Below are positions 24,601 to 33,037 of a stretch of 64,000 bases of DNA, piece after piece. Both the position numbers and the translations under genes were made by a program. The notes beneath the pieces are model-generated. The model was given only the letters and a program-made list of their open reading frames with translations. It was not told where the DNA came from and searched no databases. This DNA comes from Lumbricus terrestris (lineage: Eukaryota > Annelida > Clitellata > Crassiclitellata > Lumbricidae). The stretch lies in NCBI GenBank assembly GCA_949752735.1, contig OX457036.1, positions 81,635,005-81,699,004 on the forward strand, read 5' to 3'. Every line of letters begins with the position of its first letter. The first letter of the stretch is position 1.

Positions 24601-25010
24601 ATGTTCTACATTTGGAGTCGTCAAATCTTCACTGCGTTGCCTACTTTGTCATTTAAGGCTGAAAGGTATGCACTGCACCACAATAAAATCAATCTTCTCA
24701 AGAACTTGGTTGTGGTAATCATAAGGAAGGATGTATGTAGGCCTAATTGCAGACCAAGTAGCATTGTCCGCCTTAATTACCTGAGTATAATAGTCTATCG
24801 TTGATTTCAAGAATTATAGACTATTACAGACAGCAGGCCCTATCTTAAGAAGAGTGGTCGAAGTCTGTGGGCAAGATCGACATTGCGATTGAAGATAGCA
24901 CGATAAAAGATTATTATTATTATTCATGTTATCATTTCGCACTAATTTTACTGATTCACATTGTTTCCAGATCTGTGGAAATTCAGTCCTCCGGTAAACT
25001 GAAACAGTGA
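6658..25010 (+). CDS. Fatty acyl-CoA reductase, copy 1 (12 exons, 486 aa)
   Basis: Exons: 6658-6855, 10464-10639, 13254-13326, 15667-15773, 16051-16228, 17659-17703, 18001-18125, 19365-19447, 20441-20534, 22784-23003, 23447-23568, 24971-25010. All introns are GT-AG and the joined frame is open. The protein is an NAD(P)H-dependent FAR, reducing fatty acyl-CoA to fatty alcohol. T19-G-G-A-G-F-V-G-K is the dinucleotide-binding loop, H153-V-S-T-A and Y207-x-x-x-K211 form the active site, and K-E-P-F-E leads into G-W-V-N-N. Residues from about 355 to 455 match the FAR C-terminal domain. At 486 residues it is shorter than animal FAR1 (about 515) because the C-terminal membrane segment is missing. 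It ends in [12 protein letters not shown]. An upstream in-frame ATG at 6559 is not conserved, so 6658 was chosen. Introns carry LINE, Helitron, hAT and MITE insertions. The substrate is unknown. Confidence 0.9.
6872..7045 (-). mobile_element. L2-type LINE 3' end in intron 1 of copy 1
   Basis: Read on the minus strand: T-W-N-G, then GGGAGCGCCTCTGAGTAG, a tract like GCGCTATATAAAT, and a (GAAT)n tail. It begins 16 bp inside the intron. Copies 2 and 3 lack it: their intron 1 continues directly into the sequence found here after about 7080. Confidence 0.75.
7060..8126. other. Intron 1 of copy 1, remainder
   Basis: The first part (7100-7290) aligns with intron 1 of copies 2 and 3. The rest shows no recognisable element until the Helitron at 8127. 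Confidence 0.5.
8127..8699 (+). mobile_element. Non-autonomous Helitron 1
   Basis: It starts with TC after an A (A|TCTATATAAATAAAG) and ends in CTAG before a T. A CCCGG/CCGGG hairpin lies about 10 bp upstream of the end (CCCGGGCAACGCCGGG). These are Helitron hallmarks: 5'-TC, a 3' hairpin, CTRR, and insertion between A and T. No Rep/helicase frame is present, so it would depend on a helper. Length 573 bp. Confidence 0.8.
8509..8618 (+). repeat. G-rich GGTGGG tract inside Helitron 1
   Basis: The + strand carries many runs of three or four G separated by one to four bases. This is a pattern able to form G-quadruplexes. Long open frames across it reflect base composition. Confidence 0.8.
8719..9579 (+). 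mobile_element. Non-autonomous Helitron 2
   Basis: It begins TCTATACTTATAAAGCAGAG after an A and ends with the same hairpin as Helitron 1, then CTAG|T. It follows Helitron 1 by 19 bp. The two share their last ~30 bp while the interiors differ. Length 861 bp, with no coding capacity seen. Confidence 0.8.
9580..10463. other. End of intron 1 of copy 1
   Basis: No gene. A short inverted repeat (GTATAGGCTA / TAGCCTATAC) sits at about 9809-9833. The intron ends at a weak pyrimidine tract and AAG before exon 2, as in copies 2 and 3. Confidence 0.5.
11178..11240. repeat. (TA)n then (TG)n microsatellite in intron 2 of copy 1
   Basis: An AT dinucleotide run passes directly into GTGTGTGT. Confidence 0.9.
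11430..11545. repeat. Dispersed repeat segment
   Basis: A GGGAGGG...CGATGTGC segment, then TTTAATTTTCACATTGCAAT and TTTAAGCTGTCATCTTA, recurs in similar form at about 28393-28500 and repeatedly at 48180-48600. No termini were identified. Confidence 0.6.
12236..12316. repeat. Imperfect palindrome (81 bp)
   Basis: The outer arms CAATGATATTCATGTGCA and TGCACATGAATATCATTG are perfect 18-bp complements. An inner TTTCAATATAATA / TATTATATTGAAA pair also matches. It could be a small foldback element; no TSD was identified. Confidence 0.75.
12463..13040 (+). mobile_element. L2-type LINE 3' end after an ACAT tract, intron 2 of copy 1
   Basis: A short (ACAT)n tract (12463-12530) runs directly into an open reading frame for an L2 reverse transcriptase C-terminus. 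It carries D-I-L-H-W-L-P-S-P-Q-R-I, R-S-F-S-V-A-G-P-T-A-W-N-G-L-P and A-G-S-A-S-E-stop at 12992. GCGCTATATAAATTTCTGAA and an AAAT tail follow. About 150 residues are uninterrupted, so this copy is relatively young. Confidence 0.9.
13040..13180. repeat. Degenerate (ACAT)n array before exon 3 of copy 1
   Basis: ACATAC units with interruptions, ending about 75 bp before exon 3. Intron 2 of copies 2 and 3 has related arrays in the equivalent position. Confidence 0.9.
13770..15510 (-). mobile_element. Degenerate non-LTR retrotransposon in intron 3 of copy 1
   Basis: The minus strand reads, 5' to 3', A-I-R-Q-x-E-S-H-K-I-S-G-P-D-D-A-P-V-E-L-F-K (about 15170-15250), then L-x-Y-A-D-D-I near 14520. 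R-A-L-M-W-P-V-G-T-Y-G-C-E-G-W lies near 14170 and a C-terminal G-R-P-R-S-T-W-I-E-N-I-M-S-W-T-G near 13880. This order is that of endonuclease/reverse-transcriptase LINEs. Frameshifts separate the pieces, and no complete frame survives. Introns 3 of copies 2 and 3 are short and lack it, so it inserted only in copy 1. Confidence 0.85.
16229..17430. other. Intron 5 of copy 1
   Basis: The start and end align with intron 5 of copy 2. No coding or element termini are recognised before the MITE at 17438. Confidence 0.5.
17438..17601. mobile_element. 164-bp hAT-type MITE in intron 5 of copy 1
   Basis: Perfect 14-bp terminal inverted repeats CATGGGCGGAGTTT / AAACTCCGCCCATG are flanked by 8-bp direct repeats AGCAGGCT and TGCAGGCT (7 of 8). 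Copy 2 has an uninterrupted version of the site near 37640-37660. A fragment of the same family lies at 3318-3360. Confidence 0.85.
18245..18400 (-). mobile_element. Retroposon 3' tail shared by copies 1 and 2
   Basis: A TTCAATTCAATTGAATAT tract is followed by TTTTCTGAACCAA and, later, GGAGACCCAGATGGGATGA and ATCCCGCTTATAGGGCC. Intron 7 of copy 2 carries the same block at 38255-38405, so the insertion preceded the duplication. The family is not identified. Confidence 0.5.
18401..20440. other. Introns 7-8 of copy 1 around exon 8
   Basis: Apart from exon 8 (19365-19447) nothing coding is supported here. Parts align with introns 7 and 8 of copy 2. Confidence 0.5.
20600..20670. repeat. (TA)n-rich tract in intron 9 of copy 1
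   Basis: Alternating TATA/ATAT sequence. Similar tracts occur at 21040-21095 and 21299-21331, the last a nearly pure (AT)n run. Confidence 0.85.
21100..21298 (+). mobile_element. LINE 3' end (endonuclease/RT type)
   Basis: The + frame reads G-R-P-C-R-E-W-M-D-D-I-T-D-W-C-E-M, then S-R-M-A-Q-K-R-D-K with stops, followed by ATGATGATGATAC. This resembles the C-terminal end of the LINE class seen at 13770-15510. It is degenerate. Confidence 0.65.
21727..22641 (+). mobile_element. Internally deleted hAT transposon with 8-bp TSD
   Basis: The element is flanked by perfect 8-bp repeats GTTATAGT (21719-21726, 22642-22649). The ends CAAACTTGTTGTC and GACAACAACTCTG form 13-bp inverted repeats with two mismatches. 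Both subterminal regions carry many copies of CTTGGTCTTG / CAAGACCAAGAC, probably transposase binding sites. The 915-bp element keeps only the transposase C-terminus (22072-22332). It sits in intron 9 of copy 1; copy 2 lacks it. Confidence 0.92.
22072..22332 (+). pseudogene. hAT transposase C-terminal dimerisation domain fragment
   Basis: An 86-codon frame contains C-V-P-A-T-S-A-P-V-E-R-I-F-S-H-G-G-I and then R-A-R-L-G-Q-K-I-L-S-E-L-F-L-L-K-C-N. That is the hATC signature through which hAT transposases dimerise. The catalytic domain is missing upstream, so the product cannot transpose DNA. The frame starts at an internal methionine of the original protein. Confidence 0.88.
23598..23813. mobile_element. 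216-bp MITE in intron 11 of copy 1
   Basis: The ends CAGGGCTTTTTTTAA and TTAAAAGCAGCCCTG are imperfect inverted repeats, with GTGCAGTT repeated inside. Copy 2 lacks it at 42165-42185, where the flanks are nearly contiguous. No clean TSD remains. Confidence 0.7.
24428..24458. repeat. Short hairpin in intron 11 of copy 1
   Basis: ACACATCACCGACAC and TGTCGGCGATGTGT pair with one mismatch. The aligned part of copy 2 (about 42780-42800) has only one arm, so the other arm arose by a local inverted duplication. Confidence 0.65.
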
Positions 25011-26559
25011 GACAACTGCCAAAACAAGAGCGACGTTCTGCAAATAACATTTCTCCGCCATCTTTGGTGCTATCGGTTCTTTATAAGCAGTGGCTTTAAA
25101 GGATCATTCATTTATACTATGAATTGAATGTTTTGTTTTGCTTAGAGGAATTTTCACAGGCTGAGAGCTCGATGATATTAATCGGAACAATTGCTAGAAC
25201 CATTTAATATACGTGTCTTATGAAACAACCGCATAATAAGTGTTATACATTGAGTGTAATTCAGACTTAATCGACCATTGGTCTTTCTTTTTACAAGTGT
25301 CTCATAACGTGATGGCAATCTAGAGGGATATGTCACATCATAACGATTTCTCCCGCCTTGCCCATAGTGCAATAGATCAGTGTAAAATGTCCAATCAATT
25401 TGAAGATACCTTTGAACAAATTGCTCTTTGAAAGGTCTTAGTTTGGAATATGTTTGATTCTGCAGGCTGCAGAGCCAAAAAGAGAATCTTGTTCAACTAT
25501 ATCTCTTAATATGAACAGTAACCTAATTTTTTTTATCTTAATGTTGTCGAGTTGCCACTGCTTACCTTCTTATAAACCCCAGTTGTAGGTTTATTGAAAT
25601 TGTTGCAATTCAGATATGCACATGGAATGCGGTCGTCAGTAGGTCTAACTTGGAAAATTATATCGACCTTTCAATTGTATCCAAATATATTAGTGCTGGT
25701 ATTTAAGGATTGTAAGATTATATCTATCGATAGACATCAGTATTTGCAAATAGGCTAAATCTTAGAAGGTGCTCATCATTTCTAAATATCATGTTTGTAA
25801 ATTGTTTGTGTTCGAGAACTGTTATTTGTGTTCATTTCTATTGCTTATTCTAAGTTGAAGCTGTAATTAATAATTAAATCAATGTTAAAATGAACGGTTT
25901 CAATTTATTTAGTTATTTTTATTTAACCTAATAAGATTTGTCTCCAAACCAACTTTTTATATCTGCACATACACGCGCTTTGACTGAAAAAATTTAACCG
26001 ATACAATGTCCTAAATATGGAGGACCTGAGCGTCACCAAGTGCTACAAGACAATTCACTTTGCAAATGCAAACCATTAACCTACGCAAATTAATCCATTT
26101 AAAAATCACAGCGTCAAAATCGTTGATGAGCTTTTCTGTCAGAGTCTCACCAACTGAATTGTTCTGAATGGAATGAATTGCGTTGGAAATACTCAGAGGA
26201 CGGGTCTATCCTCTGAGTCACATAACTCAATCTGTAATGATCTCAGCTTAAAATTCAAACACCTCGATGAGCTTCATGTTTCCCGGTTGTATAACTATCG
26301 GTCGACTGATTATAGCGGATTTCAACCGGAGTGCTTCTGCTTGCATGCATGATTTACACATTCTAACGGCGTTAAGAAGTGTCCTGAATAGTACCGTGCA
26401 AATGTTCCAATCCGGTTGAGCGTCAGTGTGTATCCTCAGTGATCTTCACTCAAGGTAGCCTATAATTATACAGGCTGTATATTAGCCTACCAGGCTAGCT
26501 GTAGTTACGAGGTCTACTGCATCACACCAATACCAGCCAGGAAACCGTAGCCTATTCAT
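25011..26559 (+). other. 3' flank of copy 1
   Basis: Includes the 3' UTR candidate. It aligns with 921-2700 and 43747-44300 in stretches. No independent gene is seen. I found no AATAAA in the first 250 bp after the stop, so the polyadenylation site is unknown. Confidence 0.6.
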
Positions 26560-27180
26560 ACACCGTGGTTCAATAAAAAAAGTAAGCCAAACTGTTTTTC
26601 TTATATCTCTAATACCTGATGGTTAACCATTCTAAACTTTTCCCAATATATAGAGAATTGAATCAAGAATAGGACTCCAAAATATCATGTCATAAATTTG
26701 AACGGATAGAAAGATATGAATATTTTAACTTCATCTCCAGAAATTTCAGTTTTCAGCAAGTCTGTTATTCGTTGCGTTTTCGATGCTTAGTTCCCAATTT
26801 TGGTCTTCATTGATCCTGGAGTAAAAATTAACGGAGTATATTATCGCAACGTTCTGCTGTCACAACATCTTCCACCTATTATCAAAAATCTATGGCATCA
26901 TAACTTAAGGCAGTTTTCCTTTTCAACAGAGCAGCGCCAGCCCACAGACATCGAAATGCTAACAAGAGAGACACCATACTTAATTTCTCCCACATTATGG
27001 CCTCCGAACAGTCCAGATTTAAACCCTGTCGTCTATAACATCTTCCTTATGTAAATAATCAAACAATAACTATTTAGAGCTTCTTCACAAAAATATTAAA
27101 GACTTTTTTCATGTTTGAAGTATTTTGTTACAAAATCCAAAATAAAATTATAGGGAGATATGCCTTTTGGAAAGGTCATC
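26560..27180 (+). mobile_element. mariner-type transposon remnant
   Basis: A + strand frame from 26800 to 27054 reads D-P-G-V-K-I-N-G-V-Y-Y-R-N-V-L-L-S-Q-H and, further on, L-T-R-E-T-P-Y-L-I-S-P-T-L-W-P-P-N-S-P-D-L-N-P. This is the C-terminal half of a mariner/Tc1-like DDE transposase. The segment that should hold the second catalytic aspartate is scrambled, so the enzyme is dead. Exact element ends were not identified. Confidence 0.8.
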
Positions 27181-27549
27181 AAACAATTAAAATTACAAGG
27201 ATGTAATGAAGGCGCGAATAAAGAGAGGAAGGGACATTTTGTCTAGAATGAGAAACCTTTCAAGAGTTCCATCCAAAGAACTGATACGGTGTATATTTAA
27301 GAGCGATTTCAGAATTCCAGAGGTCAGATTGGACATGTAGGTCACAAGAGACAGATGCGGAAGAACAAGTAGACCAAGGAAACGCGCAGTAACAGCAGTG
27401 CTTCCAGATAAGATCTGAGTACAAGTTATAGTAGGGCGTGTATATTTAAGAGCGATTTCAGAATTCCATGGTTGACATTTGATTATAGTCTACAAGAGAA
27501 TAAGGCGTGTGGAAGAACAAGTAAACTATGTTAATAGCCTACATTAGGA

Positions 27550-27660
27550 TGATCTATTATATTATATATATATATTATATTTATCTTATATTTTATTTAT
27601 CTTATATTTTATATATAGATATTAAATTTATATAAATATTATATTTATCTACATAGAGCA
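27550..27660. repeat. AT-rich degenerate repeat
   Basis: TATATTATATATAT followed by three TTATCTTATATTTTAT-like units. Confidence 0.8.
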
Positions 27661-28226
27661 CATGACATGAGTGACACATCTGGAAATGTTCTGACCCATA
27701 TTCATTATTTTTTCTCTCAATTTGTCCTTAAGGTCATTGTTTAAGAATCACGCTCGCATAATCCAATGTCATGATCTAAATTGAATTGTCACTCAAATGA
27801 TTTTTTCTTCAGTCGACAGCACGATGCGTACGACGAGTAGATAAGATATATATTATAAGATAAGATAAGATATAGGCCCTAAGACAATAAAATATAAGGA
27901 ATAGCTATAGATAACTAACGAATATATCTGGCCTAGTTGGCTACACCGGTAAGTTTGAGCGGCATTCGTCTGTTGGTTGCAACGGACTGCGGTTCAAGCC
28001 CCGGGCTGGTAGTTGACATTCAGAGATTTAGATATCTCGAGCTAGCACGTGTAGTGTGGGACGCAGGGGCGCAAGCTCCTGCGGAGCGACCTTGGGCAAG
28101 TTGCTTACCCATCATTGTCTGTGGGGAAGGCAATGGGAAACCACCTCACTCATCTCATTCCCAGGGGCGTAAAAGCCAATGAACCTGCCCAGGGGCTTCT
28201 ATCCCCCCCTAAGCAACCGGGCGCAA

Positions 28227-29815
28227 TCCATTTTCTTTCCCTCTTTTCTGGACCGGCCTTCCTCTATGTATGCAATATAATGCAATCTAGCGCATGCCCT
28301 CCTCTAGTGTGGGAATGAAGGTTTGTTTGGAGACTCCGAGAGGGACAAACGAGCATCCAGCAGACGATCGCCGAAGCATGTGTAGCGCCGAGAAGGGACC
28401 TGGTATGGGGAGGGAATGTGCCCCTCCTCATAAGAAATTTTTCGCGATTTCCACATTGCAATTTCAGCATTTTAAGCTGTCCTCTTAGCAAAATTACTCT
28501 ACTGTTTCAGTAGAGGAATTGCTGCCAAAATTGGGCAGCCATATGTTTTGCTCCTCTGATCAGTGTGCACTCGAGAGGCGCTACATAAATTTTTAGGGCA
28601 CAATGCAATACGATAAAATACAATGTAGGTCCTACATCCATCACAGGAGTTAAGAGAGCCACTTCTATAAAAAAAAATACTGGGTGTTACAATCGGTGAA
28701 CGTCTTACTGTTTCGGAGCATGTTGACAATACCCTAAGCTCATGTGCCTCCTCAGTCTACGCTTTGCGTGCTCATGGCATGCCTGGACCGGCATTGCACG
28801 TCATCACTCGAGCGACTACAGTAGCGCGTCTGCTGTACGCCTCTCCAACCTGGTGGGGATTGCTGAGCGCGGGAGAGGTCGACCGCATCGAAAGGTTCTT
28901 GGGACGCGTCAGACGAGCTGGATTCCTCCCCTTAGACTCCCCAAAAGCAGACATTATGGCTGAGACTACTGATGCTGCCCTCTTCAAAGCTATAGTAAAA
29001 GACAAATATCATGTTCTTCATAAATTTTTCTCTTATAGACGTCCTGACAAATACAATCTGCGCCCTAGGCCTCATCCATTCGAACTAACCAATAAAACAA
29101 TAAAAACTTCATAACACGGATGCTGTATAAAAACGTTTACTAGGCTTTATTCACTGCTCCTTTGTGCTTGTTAACTGTCGCGTTATGTCGACTGGTTTTT
29201 CAATAAAACGAGTATTATTATTACATTATAAGCCCACGTAATAATGATGTTGCTTTACTAAGTGTTCAAGGACAAAACTTGGCTGTTTGAAATTTGAAAG
29301 ATAACATTGGAGAGAAGCCATTTAGTTGTGCAAAATAGTATTTGTATTAACATTATTTTTTCAATTATAATATGATTGTATTATTTATTAAAATAGTAAA
29401 AACATAATTATAATCATGTAATAGGAAATTTTTATTATGGTATATTATAGCTGTTATAGCAGTTCATGTAATTCAAAAATGCAGATAGTCGCCTAATTAA
29501 AAACTCAAAGTCTACAAAGCGTATACATTTTGCTAAAAACTATTGGGCCTACCATTTTGTCCAAATTTATATGGAGGGGAAGTATTTTCTGGGGGGGATC
29601 TTCCTCCTAGTGATGCCTAGATTGAACGCTGCCCTCCATCGTAATCTCGAGACTTCTACAGCGCCCACAAAAGCCAAGTCGCGGGAACCAGCTTAATCAC
29701 AGGCGCTCAATCAAAACAAAATTGATAGGGGTGAAGGGGTGGGGGGAATTTGTCCGACCTTCCCCCCAACCGACGTGAATTTTGGCTGTCTTCTTATCCC
29801 CCCCTATTTTTCACT
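28227..29815. mobile_element. 1.6-kb insertion inside the SINE
   Basis: Flanked by the 8-bp direct repeat GGGCGCAA (28219-28226 and 29816-29823), with SINE sequence on both sides. It contains the dispersed repeat at 28393-28500, a degenerate L2 tail at about 28565-28615 (GAGAGGCGCTACATAAAT) and a jockey/CR1-like end. Its own ends do not form clear inverted repeats, so the mobilising element is not identified. Confidence 0.6.
28640..29225 (+). mobile_element. jockey/CR1-like LINE 3' end
   Basis: The + frame reads G-V-T-I-G-E-R-L-T-V-S-E-H-V-D, then A-R-L-L-Y-A-S-P-T-W-W-G-L, R-V-R-R-A-G-F-L-P and Y-N-L-R-P-R-P-H-P-F-E-L. This is the region downstream of the reverse transcriptase in jockey-like LINEs. 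About 140 codons are open until a stop at 29112. An ACGAGTATTATTATTAC tail follows. Confidence 0.85.
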
Positions 29816-30285
29816 GGGCGCAAGCTGCGCCCGCCATGTATAAGGATAGAAGACCCTGAACCTGCCTGCGGGCAGAGAACCATCATCATCAGCTAACGAA
29901 TATAGGCCTACATGTAAGAGACCTTGGGATTGCAGTGTGTTGTAAGTGATCGGCTTAAGTATTCTATTTGTTAAGATCTGTTAAGCCGGCTGCGCGCGTT
30001 TTGGACACGAGTCATGCGCGACAGCACGAACGCGAGCATTCTTATTTGCTTGGTGGAAGTTTGTTTTAGGAGTCCTGAGCCTATATTCAGGAGAGCGAAT
30101 AATTGTAGTAAGCAGATTTATCATGAACTGTGCTAGCATTGACAATGGATGCAGTTTTTAAGTCAAGCATTGGATGTAGACCCTATCTGTGTATAATAGT
30201 TCGTTGAAGGACATGAAACAAGAACGGAAAAGATGAACGATGTAGGCCTATTTGGAGAAGCTAAAGATTTTGCTCGGTTAGGCTA

Positions 30286-30550
30286 CAGGGAGGGCCAAAA
30301 AACGATAAGCTAAGATTTTTGCAAATATCTTGGCCAGCCTGAGGGGTAAGAATTTTTAAATCAAATTCTACGGGATTAAAGGCATTTCATATGTACGTAA
30401 ATGTACAATAGCCAGTAATCACTAAAATATTTCAAACAGAACAAATGTTATGTCAATGTTATATGAATTTTAGTAAGCCCACCCACTGTTTTTTTTTGAC
30501 GATTCAAAAACGTAGCGTAACTGAAAGTAAAAAAACGATTTTATGAGGAT
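30286..30550. mobile_element. Single arm of the 58467-59237 palindromic element
   Basis: ACAGGGAGGGCCAAAAAA, then TTTGCAAATATCTTGGCC, AAATATTTCAAACAGAACAA and GACGATTCAAAAACGTA all recur in the palindromic element of copy 3. Only one diverged unit is present here. Confidence 0.75.
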
Positions 30551-30599
30551 CACATCTTAAATAATTGTTTATAAATAATTACTAAATAATTATGTTGAG

Positions 30600-30987
30600 T
30601 TTAAAGCCACTAAACTCAGTTCTGTTTGAAATCAGGACAGAATGTTGCTGTAACTTGCGGAATAATTTCACTCTCTAAGACTTCCTCCCAGACTGTTACT
30701 CATAGTAGAGGCATGAAAAGATATTTCAATTTTTAATGATGCGACTGCGAGCGGTGTTTTTCTATACACTAAAATCTCAGTTTCGTTACATCTTATAAGG
30801 TCCATTTATTCGTAGGTCGAGATTACTTATTTGTTCATTTTTCAAGGTAACATACATACATACATACATACATACATACATACATACATACATACATACA
30901 TACATACATACATACATACATACATACATACATACATACATGCATGCATGCATGCATACATACATACTTACTTACATACATACATAC

Positions 30988-31018
<31 letters not shown>

Positions 31019-31960
31019 CATACATACATACATACATACATACATACATACATACATACATACATACATACATACATACATACATACATACATACATACA
31101 TACATACATGCATGCATGCATACTTACAAACATGCAAGCATGCATGCATACTTACAAACATGCAAGCATGCATGCATAGGGCCTACATACCGCTAAAAAC
31201 CGTTAAAAATCGTGATGGAAACAAGAGCCAAACACGTACTCTCGGTCGGGCTTCAAATGCTCAGTGCTTCTGGTCAAATATTTGCTCGGCGTAGAAAGAT
31301 ATTGAAACCTACTTGTAGTCTACAGACGAGGCGAAAGCAGATTAGGCTGACACAGACCAAGAGATGGTCACATAGTGCGAAATTGACAACAAAAGGAGGT
31401 AGTCCTATATAGACGCCAGTAGCCTAGTTTCGTCAACTGATTCCTAAATCACAAGCTGATCGTGCGCAAAGGCCTACTGCCACGCATGGAAAAAGTTATT
31501 GTACAAACGTTGATTCAGTGTACGGTATAGGCTATCAAACGTGTCTGTAGTGTAAACCATTAGGCCATAGTCGTTGCTTTGGTTATGAAGCTAGAAGCGA
31601 CAACCATAGGAAAGAAGATTGCAAACCTCAGAATTCTATTAAAGCTTAAGTAAGGAAACCATGCGAATTCATGTTTTGCGATGGAGATAGGCCCTAGAAC
31701 AGAAACGAAGCCCTTATATAATTATCTTAGACTGTTAGACAAAGGTTATCCTTTCTAATAAAATTCAGGCGCAGTTGGTCAGAAGCATGCCGAGTCTAAT
31801 ATAGGCTAATGTGTGCGCAATAGTGTTCATTGTGGTTTATTGTTCGCTGGAAGGCTTGTTTGTCTATAATTATGCCCTACATAAATGGGGTTTCTGCGCT
31901 TTGTCTGTTAAGACATACTGAGCATGCACACGTGTAATTACCTCATTGTGACTACTCTTT
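30600..31960 (+). other. Intergenic block duplicated at 46140-47030
   Basis: Long stretches match: TTTTTAATGATGCGACTGCG near 30736 with 46277, ATCGTGATGGAAACAAGAGC near 31208 with 46410, and TCTACAGACGAGGCGAAAGC near 31318 with 46549. The main difference is the (ACAT)n array at 30847-31185. No gene is seen. Confidence 0.75.
30847..31185. repeat. (ACAT)n microsatellite, about 340 bp
   Basis: ACAT units, with GCATGCATGC clusters in the left third and at the right end. The paralogous site near 46395 has no array at all. Open frames through it are not genes. Confidence 0.97.
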
Positions 31961-31969
31961 GGTGCAGAG

Positions 31970-32392
31970 CATAGATGTAAAAAACGATGGAAACGGAATA
32001 AAAAAAACGGTAAAAAACGTCGTTTTTTTCGAAAAAATAAAAAACGACAAAACGATAAAAAACGGAATCGGTAAATAATTTGACTTTGCTACATCTAAAA
32101 CCGCATTTTAACCTTGAAAACATTGATTAGGAACCTACTACTCGCAGGCTATCTCTTAAATGATGATGTTAAACGATGAAATAATGACTTTAGTTAGCTG
32201 AATCCTTGATAGTTGGCGGAAAACATAAGGAATATCAGAAAAAAATTAAAATTGAGGAAAATAATAACAGAAAGTAATTGAATAAATAAAGTTAAAGAAA
32301 AAATAAAAAACGATAAAAAACGATGGGAAAAATAAAAAACGAAGTTTTTTGGGAGAGAATAAAAAACGAAAAAACCGTTTTTTACAACTATG
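31970..32392. mobile_element. 423-bp hAT-type MITE rich in AAAAAACG
   Basis: Perfect 8-bp TSD GTGCAGAG (31962-31969, 32393-32400). Inverted ends CATAGATGTAAAAAACG and CGTTTTTTACAACTATG differ at one position. Both subterminal regions carry repeated AATAAAAAACGA units. No transposase is encoded. Confidence 0.9.
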
Positions 32393-32563
32393 GTGCAGAG
32401 ATTGCCGTGCATTAGGTTTTCCACTCACGCTTTAGAACTGCAGAGTTTTGCCACTACGATTAGTCTTATGATGAGGTCAAGTGATTAGCGTAACTTCCAT
32501 CAAATAGGCAGTGGGTAGAATCATTGTTAAGCAGGTCTTTTCACGATCTCGCTGCGCGTGTAG

Positions 32564-32811
32564 CCCCCTGGAAAATTAACTCCTGTTTTTTTTATCTACT
32601 ATATTTGTAGATTTTAACCAATATCTTCGAACTAAGGCGCTAATGATACAAATAGTACACAAAGTGACATTGAGAAATGTACATTTAGAAATGTATATGA
32701 AAGCACCCATGCTCTTAAAAAACTTTCCTTCGATTTTGTAGGCTCTTGCAGAAAAAATTAAAACGCGAGCATTGTTTTGACCCTCTTGCAAAAATTTCTG
32801 CGGGCGCCCAA
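32564..32811. mobile_element. Candidate 248-bp insertion upstream of copy 2
   Basis: Flanked by the 8-bp repeat GCGTGTAG (32556-32563, 32812-32819). The right end (TTTCTGCGGGCGCCC) resembles that of the MITE at 60820-61048, but the left end does not form an inverted repeat with it. The right half may be a truncated relative. Confidence 0.4.
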
Positions 32812-32837
32812 GCGTGTAGCCTCGAGTTCCTTGATAT

Positions 32838-33037
32838 GCTCTTCATGTTGTTTTGTACATGCAAATTCATCTGACAGCCAATGATATTCGTCAATACGAT
32901 ATACCTGCATTTCCTCACAATAAGCGCAACGCTTATTCTGATCGTGATTCCTGGACTTGACTTGTTTGCCATCGTCGGTCGCAGATCTCGAAAATTTCTT
33001 TGCTCGTGTCTTCGTCCGAATTGGAGAAGTCGTCATC
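32838..33037 (+). promoter_or_regulatory. Conserved 5' flank of FAR copy 2
   Basis: About 200 bp closely match 55125-55346 upstream of copy 3, although introns further on diverge more. The block includes CAGCCAATGATATTCGTCAA, whose CCAAT box lies at 32878-32882, 160 bp before the ATG. The last 35 bp are shared with all copies and probably form the 5' UTR. No TATA box is evident. Promoter function is inferred from position and conservation. Confidence 0.5.

Larger units (their letters stand above)
27927..29892 (+). mobile_element. tRNA-derived SINE split by a later insertion
   Basis: The head has a perfect A box TGGCCTAGTTGG (27929-27940) and a B box GGTTCAAGCCC (27991-28001), the internal RNA polymerase III promoter of tRNA-type SINEs. 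The body has CCTTGGGCAAGTTGCTTACC. A 12-bp TSD CTAACGAATATA lies at 27915-27926 and again at 29893-29904. SINE sequence occupies 27927-28226 and 29824-29892, about 370 bp. The middle is a separate insertion. Rejoining the halves restores the hairpin GGGCGCA-AGC-TGCGCCC. Confidence 0.8.
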
